64,000 bases of DNA from Carpediemonas membranifera (taxonomy: Eukaryota > Fornicata). The notes below the pieces were generated by a model. It saw nothing but the letters and a program-made list of their open reading frames with translations, did not search any database and had not been told where the DNA came from. Position 1 is the first letter of the stretch. Every line of letters starts with the position of its first letter. Location of the stretch: positions 620,001 through 684,000 of the forward strand of contig JAHDYR010000069.1 in NCBI GenBank assembly GCA_019828565.1. The letters are read 5' to 3'. The translations under genes and the position numbers were made by a program. Shown in pieces: positions 49,847-58,270 of this stretch.

Positions 49847-51020
49847 TCAGCTCCATGCGCTTCTGGACAGTCGTATTGCTTCACTGATGTACGTTTGTAC
49901 TGAGTCTTGCGCCCGCCATCCCCCCAAGGCTTGCACCACTTCCATTGGAGTTCCAGATTCAACCAGATGTACTGCGGCGCCGCGGCGGAAGGAATGTCCG
50001 GTGGCCTTGAATACTTCCTCGAGGTCCATCATCATTTCGAATCGCGCCCACGGCTCCTGCGCCCCCTTCAACGCGGACCGGCTCTCTCGTAGTGTTGCCT
50101 GGCTATGGGTGTACGAACGCCACAAGGGGCCTTCATCTGGTAGGTTACTCATGTGCATGGCGAGCCACCAGGCTGGTGACCGCAGCTGGTCGTCGGCTGA
50201 GGGAACCAACTTCAGCGTCGCTTCATCCCTTGTCTTTGTGTGTCGTATCGTAATCTCCAGCGCGCCGTCTGCTCCGCCGTGCCTCACATCCTCTGTCTTG
50301 AGTGCCCGGATCTCGCCTGCTCGCGACACTGTCGCAAACGTCACCAGGCCAAAGGCAATTGCCTGAGTGAGGGGCGGGGTCGCGTGTGCCCCGGCTGACC
50401 TAGCCGCAGCCTCCAGCGTCTCACGCCTGATTGGCCAAGCCTTCCCAGTCTTACGTCCGGGCGTTAGCTCGCATCGGCCTGCTAGCCTCGCACCTGCCCT
50501 GGTCAGGGCCCGATGCAACCTTGTCGTCTCAGCGCTCTCGCCCAGTGCCTCCAGTCCCATTCTGATGTTCGCCTCCTTCGTGATGAATGTGTCTCTGGCG
50601 ACGAAGGGGATTTCGGAAAATAGATACAACATCAGTGTGTCTGCCGGCTCAATGGCGTCAAGGAGCTCGGCGAACTCGTGCAACCACTCGCGGTCTGTGA
50701 GTTCCTGCCTTGCTCGGTCCAGCGTCGCCTGTGCCGTGTCCCTGGCCGTCGGGGCAGGGTCGTCCTGAGGTAAGTCACAGTCAGAGTCACAGTCGGGGTC
50801 ATGCCGGACTGATGATCGGAAAAACGTGAATTTGGCTGTCTCTGCGGCGATGCGCTGCCTGGTAGATACTTCCTTGTCCATGAGGAGGGGGTTATTCGTG
50901 AGCTGGGCCTCTATTTGACTACTCTTGACTCTTGGCTCGCGTGTCCATTGACACGAGAGGTGGCCTCTCTCTGGGGTCTGACCTGCGGCTCGCATGGCCC
51001 TGTGTCTTGCCATCACCCAT
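49847..51020 (-). CDS. Element I tyrosine recombinase
   Basis: The C-terminal ~380 residues of the frame ending at 49847: helical N-terminal part (ETAKFTFFRSSVRHDPD, ANIRMGLEALGESAET), then the catalytic domain FATVSRAGEIRALKTEDVRH (Arg I), IRHTKTRDEATLKLV (Lys), ATGHSFRRGAAVHLVE (HxxR) and ALGGWRAQDSVQTYI (Trp and nucleophilic Tyr). It overlaps the RT-RNase H frame slightly in another frame. It would join the cDNA circle to the genome. Confidence 0.85.
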
Positions 51021-53020
51021 GGGGCGGACAAAGCTGTGCCAATGTCGACCTCACCGGCACCCAGTAAGCCACGAAAGGGATACGATCCTTCCCGGCGAAC
51101 AAGTTCTCTATCTCTGTGCCGGTCCACCAGTGTGCCGGCAGCGTGACTTCGATTTTGTCCTGGGACATCCGGTTCAGGTCCAGGTCCACGTTGGTGCCTC
51201 TCTGCGGTGCGATTACTACCACTCCCCTGGGCTGCTGGGCTGGGGTGACCTCTGACTGTTGCCATATCTCTCTCAATCTGGCGGTCACGCGGGGTAAGAG
51301 CGCAACTGGTGGGACTGCGATTGACCTGCACTCGGTCCAGTCCGCCGTGAAGGCGTCTTCTACATAGCCCAAGTCCTCTGGCAGGAAAGTTCGTGTTGCG
51401 AACAGCGATCTGTCGGTTGTGCCCCACTGCTCTGCTGCCCTCGCCGCTAGTGATGCCGGCATCGCCCAGTCGAGCTTCTTGAATCTCGAGAGGTCGTCCG
51501 CTGTGGTGTTGAGCAGACCCGGGACGTGCTTTGTTCGCACCCTCGCCCCGATCGCGTGTAAGAAGTCGTGGAGCTCCTTCACCTCTCGTCGCATGTGGGC
51601 CGGTGCCTTTGTACTGCTCTTCCCGATCCAGGCCAGTGCTGACGTGTTGTCGCCGACTAATAAGACGTCCCTGCCGGCTATCCTCCGCTCCCAGCGGCGC
51701 AGCGCTATGTCCATGGCCTTCGCCTCCTTGCAGTTGATTGATTTGCCTACGAATGTCTGGTCGAACGTGTCCTGAAACGAGTCGGTCCCGAACTCTGTCC
51801 AGATGGCGCCACCGTAAGCATGGTCGCTCGCGTCCGTCTCGATCCGAATCTCTCTCCCGTTCGTGAGAAAGCACCAGTGCGGGTCTCTCCTCAGTGTTCT
51901 CGCCCACCACCGCAGGTCTGTCCTCGCTTCCTGTGGGATGTCCTTCTTCGTGCCCCGTAACTTTCCTGCGAGTGAGGCCGCCGCACATTGAAGCTCGCGT
52001 AGCCTGGGCAGGGCCCGAGCTCCCACGGCGAACCGTGCGAACAGCAGCTTCCCGATGAGGGCTTGGAGGTCCTTGACTAGGAACCGTCTCTCCTTCTGCA
52101 GTCTGTCGATCAAGCTGATCATGTCTGTGGCCTTTCTCTCTGTCAGGTACATGCATCCCTCTGCTGAGTTGATCACCACCCCGAGGTACTCGAGCTCCTG
52201 CGTTGGCACAGCAACAGACTTCTCCTGCGAGATTACCATGCCGAGTCTTCTCATCAGCGCGAGTATGCCTGGCATCTTCTCCGCGAGTGATGCGCGTGAG
52301 TGGTCTGCGAACAGCAGGTCGTCTAGGTATACGAACACCTGCACGCCAAACTCTCTTCGAATAATCTTTGCCGCCTGGGCGGTGACCCTCTGGAATGCCT
52401 CTGGTGCTGTGTTGAGGCCGAAGGGCAGGGCTCTCCACCGATATGTTGTTCCTTCGTGGGTAATCCCCAGGTACTCCTTGGCCTCCTCCGCCATGAGCAC
52501 CTGGTAGTAGCCGGACTTCAGGTCGACGCTCGTCAACCATGCCCCCTGTGCCAGATTGGCCGCCACCTCCATCAACCCCTTCAACCGAAACTTGCGGACC
52601 TGTTGGAAAAAAGTTGACCGGCCGGAGGTCGTGTATGAGTCTCCAATCCGATGGTTTCTTCGGAATCAGGAAGACCGGGGATATGTTGCTCGCCGTTGCT
52701 ACCTCTAAAGCTTGAATGTTCACTAGCTCCTTCAGCATCTCGCTTATTGGGCCTTCCCTCCCGTTCGCTCTCGGGGCGTTGGGCGTTGCCGGGGCTACCT
52801 TCACCCCGTCTCTCAGTGTGCTCACGACCTCCTTGCTGGCCCCCAAGGCCTCCCACTCCCTCCAGGCGCGGCTCATCGAGCCCACCACCTGTGCCCGGGA
52901 CACCGGGCAAGAGTCGGGCGGAGCGTCGTACGACTTGCGTGACTGCGCAGCTTTGATCGGTTGCTTGTCTGTTGATGTCTCTTGCTCTTGTACTTGCTTT
53001 CTTGCTTCTTCTCGTCTCAT
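51013..53020 (-). pseudogene. Element I reverse transcriptase-RNase H
   Basis: ATG at 53020 (MRREEARKQVQEQETSTD). RT N-terminus ALEVATASNISPVFLIPKKP, RLIHDLRPVN. Then a run of six T (one too many) shifts the frame near 52610. It continues VRKFRLKGLMEVAANL, SVDLKSGYYQVLMAEE, LPFGLNTAPEAFQRV, VQVFVYLDDLLFADHS (YLDD), RNase H IETDASDHAYGGAIWTE, CKEAKAMDIALRRWE, VGDNTSALAWIGKSST and NTTADDLSRFKKLDW. With five T the frame would be open throughout. It may be a consensus error or a real mutation. Confidence 0.8.
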
Positions 53021-53625
53021 AGTGCTCGTAAACGTAGATAGTGCCTTTTATTGTCTTCGAGGTGGGCATAACCTCTTCTTGGCCGCTTATTGCTGCCCCG
53101 GGGCCGCATTGCGGTTGCCCGAGGCGTTCGAAGCTGTGAAGTGGCGCTGTGGGGAGCGCTGGAAGTACATGTTGCGCGAGAAAGGCTTACGGATCTGCTG
53201 GCGATGGCGGAAGCTCTGGGCGGAGGGGCTTTCTTCGCTTTCGCGGCTAGCTTGATGAATTCTCGCGGGTTGTTCTCGGTTGCAGCTGTAACTTGGAAGT
53301 AGCGTGCGGCGTCCTCCCCGGCGTCGTCGAGGACACGGAGGAACTCAAGGCGGCGCTCGATAATGATGTTCACTTTGGTTGCTATGGTCTCAATAGACGT
53401 GGTTGCGGGGTCAGCAAGAACGGTCTTGATCTCGGCGTGAATAGCACGCAGGTGCGAGAATTCCTTTGTGACGGCCGGGATCTTAGAAGGCTTTCGAGTG
53501 TCCTCGGCATTGGTCCGAACGTCCTCAACAGACTCAACAAGGCTTGCAATTGTCTCAGCCTGAGTCTTGACGAGCTCCTCGAGTTGGAGGAGCTTACTGG
53601 CTGCGTCTTGCTCGTCGTCAGCCAT
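53017..53625 (-). CDS. Element I gag-like ORF1
   Basis: ATG at 53625 (MADDEQDAASKLLQLEELVK), inside repeat A1. Coiled-coil N-terminus, a conserved helical block IIIERRLEFLRVLDDAGEDA then ARYFQVTAATENN, and a basic Arg/Ser-rich tail (GSNKRPRRGY). It shares the ERRLEFLR block with ORF1 of J and overlaps the RT start by 4 nt. Confidence 0.7.
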   Translation of the reverse strand: MADDEQDAASKLLQLEELVKTQAETIASLVESVEDVRTNAEDTRKPSKIPAVTKEFSHLRAIHAEIKTVLADPATTSIETIATKVNIIIERRLEFLRVLDDAGEDAARYFQVTAATENNPREFIKLAAKAKKAPPPRASAIASRSVSLSRATCTSSAPHSATSQLRTPRATAMRPRGSNKRPRRGYAHLEDNKRHYLRLRAL

Positions 53626-53829
53626 TTCCAGGGATGTGCCGAACAGGGGAGGTTTTCCCCCTTGGTTAAATTGGCTTAAACGTCCCAGGTCACCAGCCGA
53701 ATATTTTCCACGAATCTAGAAGATTCTCCCGAATCTTTTGGGTTTGGGTCCAGGTGATCGGCACCCCACTCGGACCCTTGTGGACCGCGCCCCAAGGCGC
53801 ACTGTGTCTACGTCTACGACGGTACGCCG
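53603..53829 (-). repeat. Element I A1 repeat
   Basis: Direct repeat of 49354-49580. Its outer edge abuts the J1 B2 repeat at 53830. Confidence 0.92.
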
Positions 53830-53907
53830 ACCATTTGGTCGACGATAATCGACTATTCCAAATTGATCTAATCAAATTTATATTCCGTTTGGCGGCCTTG
53901 GCCCGTC

Positions 53908-54135
53908 ATCCGTGTCGCCTTCGGCCATCCTCACGGTTTCTGCTGGAGGGATACGATCTGCTCGCGATCGGGACGGATCAAGACCGTATCCACAATCATA
54001 TCTTTCGAGATTTTCTAAATATTTTGGCCATCTTTCTCGTGTCCCCGGAATCCTGTTCTGACACACCCTGACCCAGCAGTGTCAGGGCGTGAGCCACGCC
54101 CGAGGCGTGATAGCTTACATATCGATGATATGCCG
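53908..54135 (-). repeat. Element J A2 repeat (partner A1 at 58042-58270)
   Basis: ~228-bp direct repeat ending CGATGATATGCCG; the A1 copy has one extra G near 58219. It carries CCCTGACCCAGCAGTGTCAG, a hairpin-like segment. Confidence 0.92.
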
Positions 54136-54174
54136 ACCATTTGGTCGACGATAATCGACTATTCCAAATTGATG
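54136..54174 (-). repeat. Element J B1 repeat (B2 at 53830-53868, J2 copy at 58271-58309)
   Basis: ACCATTTGGTCGACGATAAT then CGACTATTCCAAATTGAT. The segment TCGACGATAATCGA is an inverted repeat. As in element I, it starts with A-C and contains GTCGAC. Confidence 0.92.
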
Positions 54175-54376
54175 CATCCCGCCATCTAACCTTGCGATGG
54201 TACCCCTGAGCCTTCCTCTACTGCACTTATGACCTTCTGTGCCGGTTATACGTGGCATATGTAATTCCTGTTCCGAATCCGAGAAACATCCATTTCTCTA
54301 ACTCTTGCCTGATTCTTTTCCCCTCGTTCCGTTTCATCTCCCTTTATCGCTACAATGCTCTCTTATGTCCTATATT

Positions 54377-55600
54377 CTATGTTCTTCTCTGCAGAGCATG
54401 CTGTGAGATTCGAATGGCCTCTTCACAGTATCTATTCACCGAATCGATCGACTTCCAGCCTCCTAGTGCCTGAATAATCAATGGGGAACGCCCTTCATCG
54501 ATCATGTGAACGACGGCTCCACGTCTGAAGCTGTGTCCTGTTGCCTTGAAGACCTCGTTGACGTCCATGATCATCTCCCATCTGCGCCACCTTGTTGCTG
54601 TCAGTGGAAGGCAGTTGTCTCTCAGCAGGCTCTCGGTGTGCTGTATGGATCTCCACAGGGGTCCTTCCGTCTGAATGTCGTTGAGGTGTGCTCTCAGCCA
54701 CTTGGCTGGGCTTAAGCCTCCTGCTGCTAGTAGTGGGATCAGCTTCACCATGGGCTCATCCCTGGTCTTGGATCTTCGAATAGTGATCTCGTAGCCCTCT
54801 CTCACCCGCCGAACGTCGGTCGTGAGTAAGCTCATTATCTCCCCTGATCTGCTGACGGTGGAGAAGCACGTCAGTCCGAAGGCTACTGCCTGCGTGAGCG
54901 CCGGTGACTTGGTCTTGCGCGCCGCGGCTGCTGCTCTCTTCAGCTGCTCGACTGTCACCGGGTATGCCTTTCCAGTCTTACGACCCACAGTGAGCTCGCA
55001 TTTGCCGGCCATTCTTGCACACGCGCGTATAAGAGCCCTGTGGATGGGTGAGCTCTCCAGACCATGGTTGATCGACTCTAGGCCAGTCCTGATATTTGCT
55101 TCCTTGACGAGGAATGTGTCCTTGGCAATGAAAGGGATCTCTTGTATCATGTAGTGTAGGAGGTAGTCGTCATCAGGCGCCATCTGTGCGATCTCTTCGA
55201 CTTCTGCTCTCCAGTCTGCGTCCCTAATGCGTTGTGCCATCTCGCCCAGGAAAACGGCTGTTTCTGCCCTTGCTCCTACCGTGTCTCTGTTCTCTCCAGC
55301 TTCCTCCTCTTCCTCCATCATACGTTCTGCAAAACTGATGTACTTTGCCGTCTCCACGGCTATGCGCTCTCGGGTGCTCCGTTCCCGGTCCCTGATGAGT
55401 GCTGCTCCGAGTATCTGATCTCTGAGGCCTGTCTCGAACTCTCTGGGGCTTCTTCGCCACCTGTGCTCCTCCTGTCTTCCGCTGGCGATACGTTCTCTCG
55501 CTCTCTGTTGCAGGACTCCCCCGGCTGTGAGGACGAGGTCTCTGTGGCGATCGGGATCCAGTAGGCTATGAACGTCGCTCTCTGCTTGCCTGTGAAGAGG
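54377..55600 (-). CDS. Element J1 tyrosine recombinase
   Basis: The C-terminal ~390 residues of the frame ending at 54377: helical N-terminal part (YISFAERMMEEEEEAGE), EANIRTGLESINHGLE, then CFSTVSRSGEIMSLLTTDVR (Arg I), IRRSKTRDEPMVKLIP (Lys), ATGHSFRRGAVVHMID (HxxR), ALGGWKSIDSVNRYCE (Trp, Tyr). The frame overlaps the end of RT-RNase H by over 200 nt in another phase, so translation must use a frameshift, reinitiation or splicing. An identical copy is present in J2. Confidence 0.88.
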   Translation of the reverse strand, partial: PLHRQAESDVHSLLDPDRHRDLVLTAGGVLQQRARERIASGRQEEHRWRRSPREFETGLRDQILGAALIRDRERSTRERIAVETAKYISFAERMMEEEEEAGENRDTVGARAETAVFLGEMAQRIRDADWRAEVEEIAQMAPDDDYLLHYMIQEIPFIAKDTFLVKEANIRTGLESINHGLESSPIHRALIRACARMAGKCELTVGRKTGKAYPVTVEQLKRAAAAARKTKSPALTQAVAFGLTCFSTVSRSGEIMSLLTTDVRRVREGYEITIRRSKTRDEPMVKLIPLLAAGGLSPAKWLRAHLNDIQTEGPLWRSIQHTESLLRDNCLPLTATRWRRWEMIMDVNEVFKATGHSFRRGAVVHMIDEGRSPLIIQALGGWKSIDSVNRYCEEAIRISQHALQRRT

Positions 55601-57450
55601 CTCCCTATCTCCGTGTGGGCCCACCAGCTGGTCGGGAACGCTGCCTCGAACCAGTCCTGTGCTATGGCTGCCAGTCTGGCGTTGGAGTTCGTCCTGCGTT
55701 GTGGTGCGATGACTAATAGGCCTCTCTGCTGCAGTGCGGGGTGCGTCTCGTCTGACGTGGCGATCTCCTCCGCCCTGGCGATGACCTTGTCCAGTAGGCT
55801 GACTGGTGGGACCGCCAATGACCTCATCTCTGACCAATTGCATGTAAATGCGTCCGTCTGGAAGTCGTGGTCCTCCGGCAGGAATCTCTCCGCGCAGAAG
55901 AGTGATCGGTCTGCTGACCCCCATCGTTCCAGCGCGCTCTGGAGCATCGCCGCGGGTGAGTTCCAGTCCAGCTTCCGGTACCTGGACAGCCCGTCGGCAG
56001 TCGTGTTGTATCTCCCTGGAATGTGCTTGGTTCTTATCCTGCAGCCAATCTCGAACAAGTAGTCGTGAAGCTTCACAATCGTCCTTCTGATGTGTCGGGG
56101 AGCTCTGGTGCTTGACTTCAGGACCCATGAAAGCGCTGATGTGTTGTCCCCGGCTAGGAGTAGGTCCCTCTCCTGAATGTCGCTCGTCCATCTCCGCAGG
56201 CCTTCCTCCATTGCCCATAGCTCCTTCGCGTTGATGCTCTTGGAGCATTGTGCCTCTGAGAACCTGCCCTGGATGTTGAGGGACGTGTCTTCGACAAACA
56301 GCGTCGCGCCGAACGCATAGTCCGACGCGTCGGTCTCCATACGAAGTACCTGGCCTCTTGGGCCGAAGTACCATGCCGGATCGGATGATAGCTGTCTGGC
56401 CCACCACCGCAGGTCCGTTCGTAGGTCCTGGGGCAGGCTGGACTTTGTGTACCGCACTCGGTCGTCGCAGCCAGCGATCCTGACCTGCAGCTCTCTGAGC
56501 CGGACAAGTGCCCGCGTCCCTAGTGCGAACCGGCAGAAGAGTAGCTTTCCGTGAAGGGTCTGAAGGTCCCGCTTTGTGTGTCTCTTGAGTTGCAGGTTGG
56601 CTATGAGACTGCTGTACTGAGCCCTCTTCTCCTCTGGCAGCGACATCGTCATCTCGCGCAAGTCGACTATCACGCCCAAGTAAGTTACCCTCTGGGACGG
56701 GGTCAAGTGGCACTTCTCTCTCGATAGGACGACTCCAAGTGAGTCCAAGATCTCTAAGATCCGTGGGACCTGGGCGCTCAACGACTCTCTCGAGCGACTG
56801 ATTATGAGCAGATCGTCCAGATACACGTATATTATCAGTCCTTCGAGAAGTGAGCGCAAGATCTTCGCCATCTGTGACGTAACCGACTGAAACTGCCGTG
56901 GCGCCGTTGAGAGGCCGAAAGGGAGTCCTCTCCATCTGTATTGTTCTCCCTCGAACGAGAATCCGAGTTCCTGTCGTGAGTTCTCCTCCACTAGGAGCTG
57001 GTAGTACCCGGACTTCATGTCCAATGTTATTCCCCACGAGTTTCTCGGAACGCCATGCTGTATCTCTGCTAGGCCCTTCAGCCTGAATGTTAGGTCTTCT
57101 TGGTATGCATTGACCGGTCTCAGGTCGTGTATCAGACGGTAGCTGCCTGCGATCTTCTTCTCTAATGTAAACAGGGGGCATATTGTCGTCGCCTCGCCCT
57201 TCTCTATTGCTTTCTGTTGCAGTAGCTCCTCTAGTAGAGCCTTCATCGTGTCTGTCTCCTTCTGGAGGTGCGCATTGAGCGCCGGTGCTGCCGGGGTGAC
57301 CTTCACTCCCTCTCGTAACAGTTGCACCACCTCCCTGCTGGCCCCGAGGGCCTCCCACCTCATCCACCGACGGCTCATCGAGCCCGTCAGCCCCTGTATA
57401 CACTGGGTGGAGGTGTCTTGCTGATCTTCTTGTGCTTCTTCTCTTTCCAT
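55360..57450 (-). CDS. Element J1 reverse transcriptase-RNase H
   Basis: ATG at 57450 (MEREEAQEDQQDTSTQ). RT: TICPLFTLEKKIAGSYRLIH, DLRPVNAYQEDLTFRLKGL, ITLDMKSGYYQLLVEENS, LPFGLSTAPRQFQSV, IIYVYLDDLLIISRS (YLDD), VTYLGVIVD. RNase H: METDASDYAFGATLF, NAKELWAMEEGLRRWT, LAGDNTSALSWVLKSST, NTTADGLSRYRKLDWN, with the acidic residues in TDAS, KELWA, GDNTS and the final TADG. The uninterrupted frame is consistent with a recently active element. The tail after WIPIATE overlaps the recombinase frame. Confidence 0.9.
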   Translation of the reverse strand: MEREEAQEDQQDTSTQCIQGLTGSMSRRWMRWEALGASREVVQLLREGVKVTPAAPALNAHLQKETDTMKALLEELLQQKAIEKGEATTICPLFTLEKKIAGSYRLIHDLRPVNAYQEDLTFRLKGLAEIQHGVPRNSWGITLDMKSGYYQLLVEENSRQELGFSFEGEQYRWRGLPFGLSTAPRQFQSVTSQMAKILRSLLEGLIIYVYLDDLLIISRSRESLSAQVPRILEILDSLGVVLSREKCHLTPSQRVTYLGVIVDLREMTMSLPEEKRAQYSSLIANLQLKRHTKRDLQTLHGKLLFCRFALGTRALVRLRELQVRIAGCDDRVRYTKSSLPQDLRTDLRWWARQLSSDPAWYFGPRGQVLRMETDASDYAFGATLFVEDTSLNIQGRFSEAQCSKSINAKELWAMEEGLRRWTSDIQERDLLLAGDNTSALSWVLKSSTRAPRHIRRTIVKLHDYLFEIGCRIRTKHIPGRYNTTADGLSRYRKLDWNSPAAMLQSALERWGSADRSLFCAERFLPEDHDFQTDAFTCNWSEMRSLAVPPVSLLDKVIARAEEIATSDETHPALQQRGLLVIAPQRRTNSNARLAAIAQDWFEAAFPTSWWAHTEIGSLFTGKQRATFIAYWIPIATETSSSQPGESCNRERENVSPAEDRRSTGGEEAPESSRQASEIRYSEQHSSGTGNGAPESA

Positions 57451-57522
57451 TGCAAACAAACTCTTCGAAGTATATCGAGCCTTTTATAGTCATCGGGTTC
57501 AGGCTTAACCCTTCTCTGGCCT

Positions 57523-58062
57523 CTACTGGGCCCGCCCCGGTCCGAGGTCGGTTGCCGGGGCACGACGGTTGTTGTTGTTGAAGCGGGGAGAGTTGCGGCT
57601 GAAGCCGCCGAAGCCTCTCTGGAACCGCTTGGGTCGAGGAGGCGGTGGGGTGGCCTTGGCCGCCTTGGCGGCCAGCACTACGAAGCGTTGCGCGTCTCGT
57701 TCTTCTCTCGAAATAGCCATGAAGTAGCGCGCAGCGGTGTCGGAGTGGCTGTCATATAGCCGTAGGAACTCGAGTCTGCGCTCGAAGACCGCCTCGATCG
57801 CGGCTTCGATCTGGTTGACGCGCGTCATCTCCGGGTTGTTGAGGATACCTCTGATGTCGGCAAGTGTCTCGCGGAGGTGGTCGTACTCCTTAGCAACGGC
57901 TCCTATCCGAGACGGGCGTCTCGGGTCCCGTGTACTGTCCTTAACCGATGAAACCTCCGAACGGAGTGCCGTAATGACGTTCTGCTGCTGTTGTATGAGC
58001 TCAGCAAGGCTCTCCATGGTGACAGGCGGCGGATCAGCGTTATCCGTGTCGCCTTCGGCCAT
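57523..58062 (-). CDS. Element J1 gag-like ORF1
   Basis: ATG at 58062 (MAEGDTDNADPPPVTMESLA) lies within repeat A1. The open frame extends further up (to 58200), but that part is the repeat itself. Coiled coil (ELIQQQQNVITALRSEVSSV), helical block VFERRLEFLRLYDSHSDTAA then RYFMAISREERDAQRF, and an RNA-binding-like tail rich in Arg, Gly, Phe and Asn (RGFGGFSRNSPRFNNNNRRA). 73 nt separate it from RT. Confidence 0.75.
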   Translation of the reverse strand: MAEGDTDNADPPPVTMESLAELIQQQQNVITALRSEVSSVKDSTRDPRRPSRIGAVAKEYDHLRETLADIRGILNNPEMTRVNQIEAAIEAVFERRLEFLRLYDSHSDTAARYFMAISREERDAQRFVVLAAKAAKATPPPPRPKRFQRGFGGFSRNSPRFNNNNRRAPATDLGPGRAQ

Positions 58063-58270
58063 CCTCACGGTTTCTGCTGGAGGGATACGATCTGCTCGCG
58101 ATCGGGACGGATCAAGACCGTATCCACAATCATATCTTTCGAGATTTTCTAAATATTTTGGCCATCTTTCTCGTGTCCCCGGAATCCTGTTCTGACACAC
58201 CCTGACCCAGCAGTGTCAGGGGCGTGAGCCACGCCCGAGGCGTGATAGCTTACATATCGATGATATGCCG
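58042..58270 (-). repeat. Element J1 A1 repeat, shared boundary with J2
   Basis: Direct repeat of 53908-54135. Its outer edge at 58270 is followed by a J-type B repeat (58271-58309) that belongs to J2. Confidence 0.92.

Larger units (their letters stand above)
49283..53829 (-). mobile_element. YR retrotransposon I (DIRS/PAT-like), 4.5 kb
   Basis: Minus-strand order: A1 (53829-53603), gag 53625-53017, RT-RNase H, tyrosine recombinase ending 49847, B1 (49616-49581), A2 (49580-49354), 32 bp, B2 (49321-49286). Only one frame fault is obvious (one T too many near 52610). It sits directly between F and J1 without spacer. Confidence 0.85.
53830..58270 (-). mobile_element. YR retrotransposon J1 (DIRS/PAT-like), 4.4 kb, apparently intact
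   Basis: Minus-strand order: A1 (58270-58042), gag 58062-57523, RT-RNase H 57450-55360, tyrosine recombinase ending 54377, B1 (54174-54136), A2 (54135-53908), ~40 bp, B2 (53868-53830). All three coding frames are open and all expected catalytic residues are present. A second, partial copy J2 lies immediately to the right. Confidence 0.88.

Noticed and set aside
49847-52600. The long minus-strand frame 49847-53020 as one protein
   Set aside because: Its middle (about 52600 to 51000) is the shadow of the RT-RNase H frame; only its ends are real coding.
54377-57493. The 1,038-codon minus frame of J1 as one protein
   Set aside because: The first ~630 codons are a shadow of the RT-RNase H ORF; only the recombinase part has family motifs.
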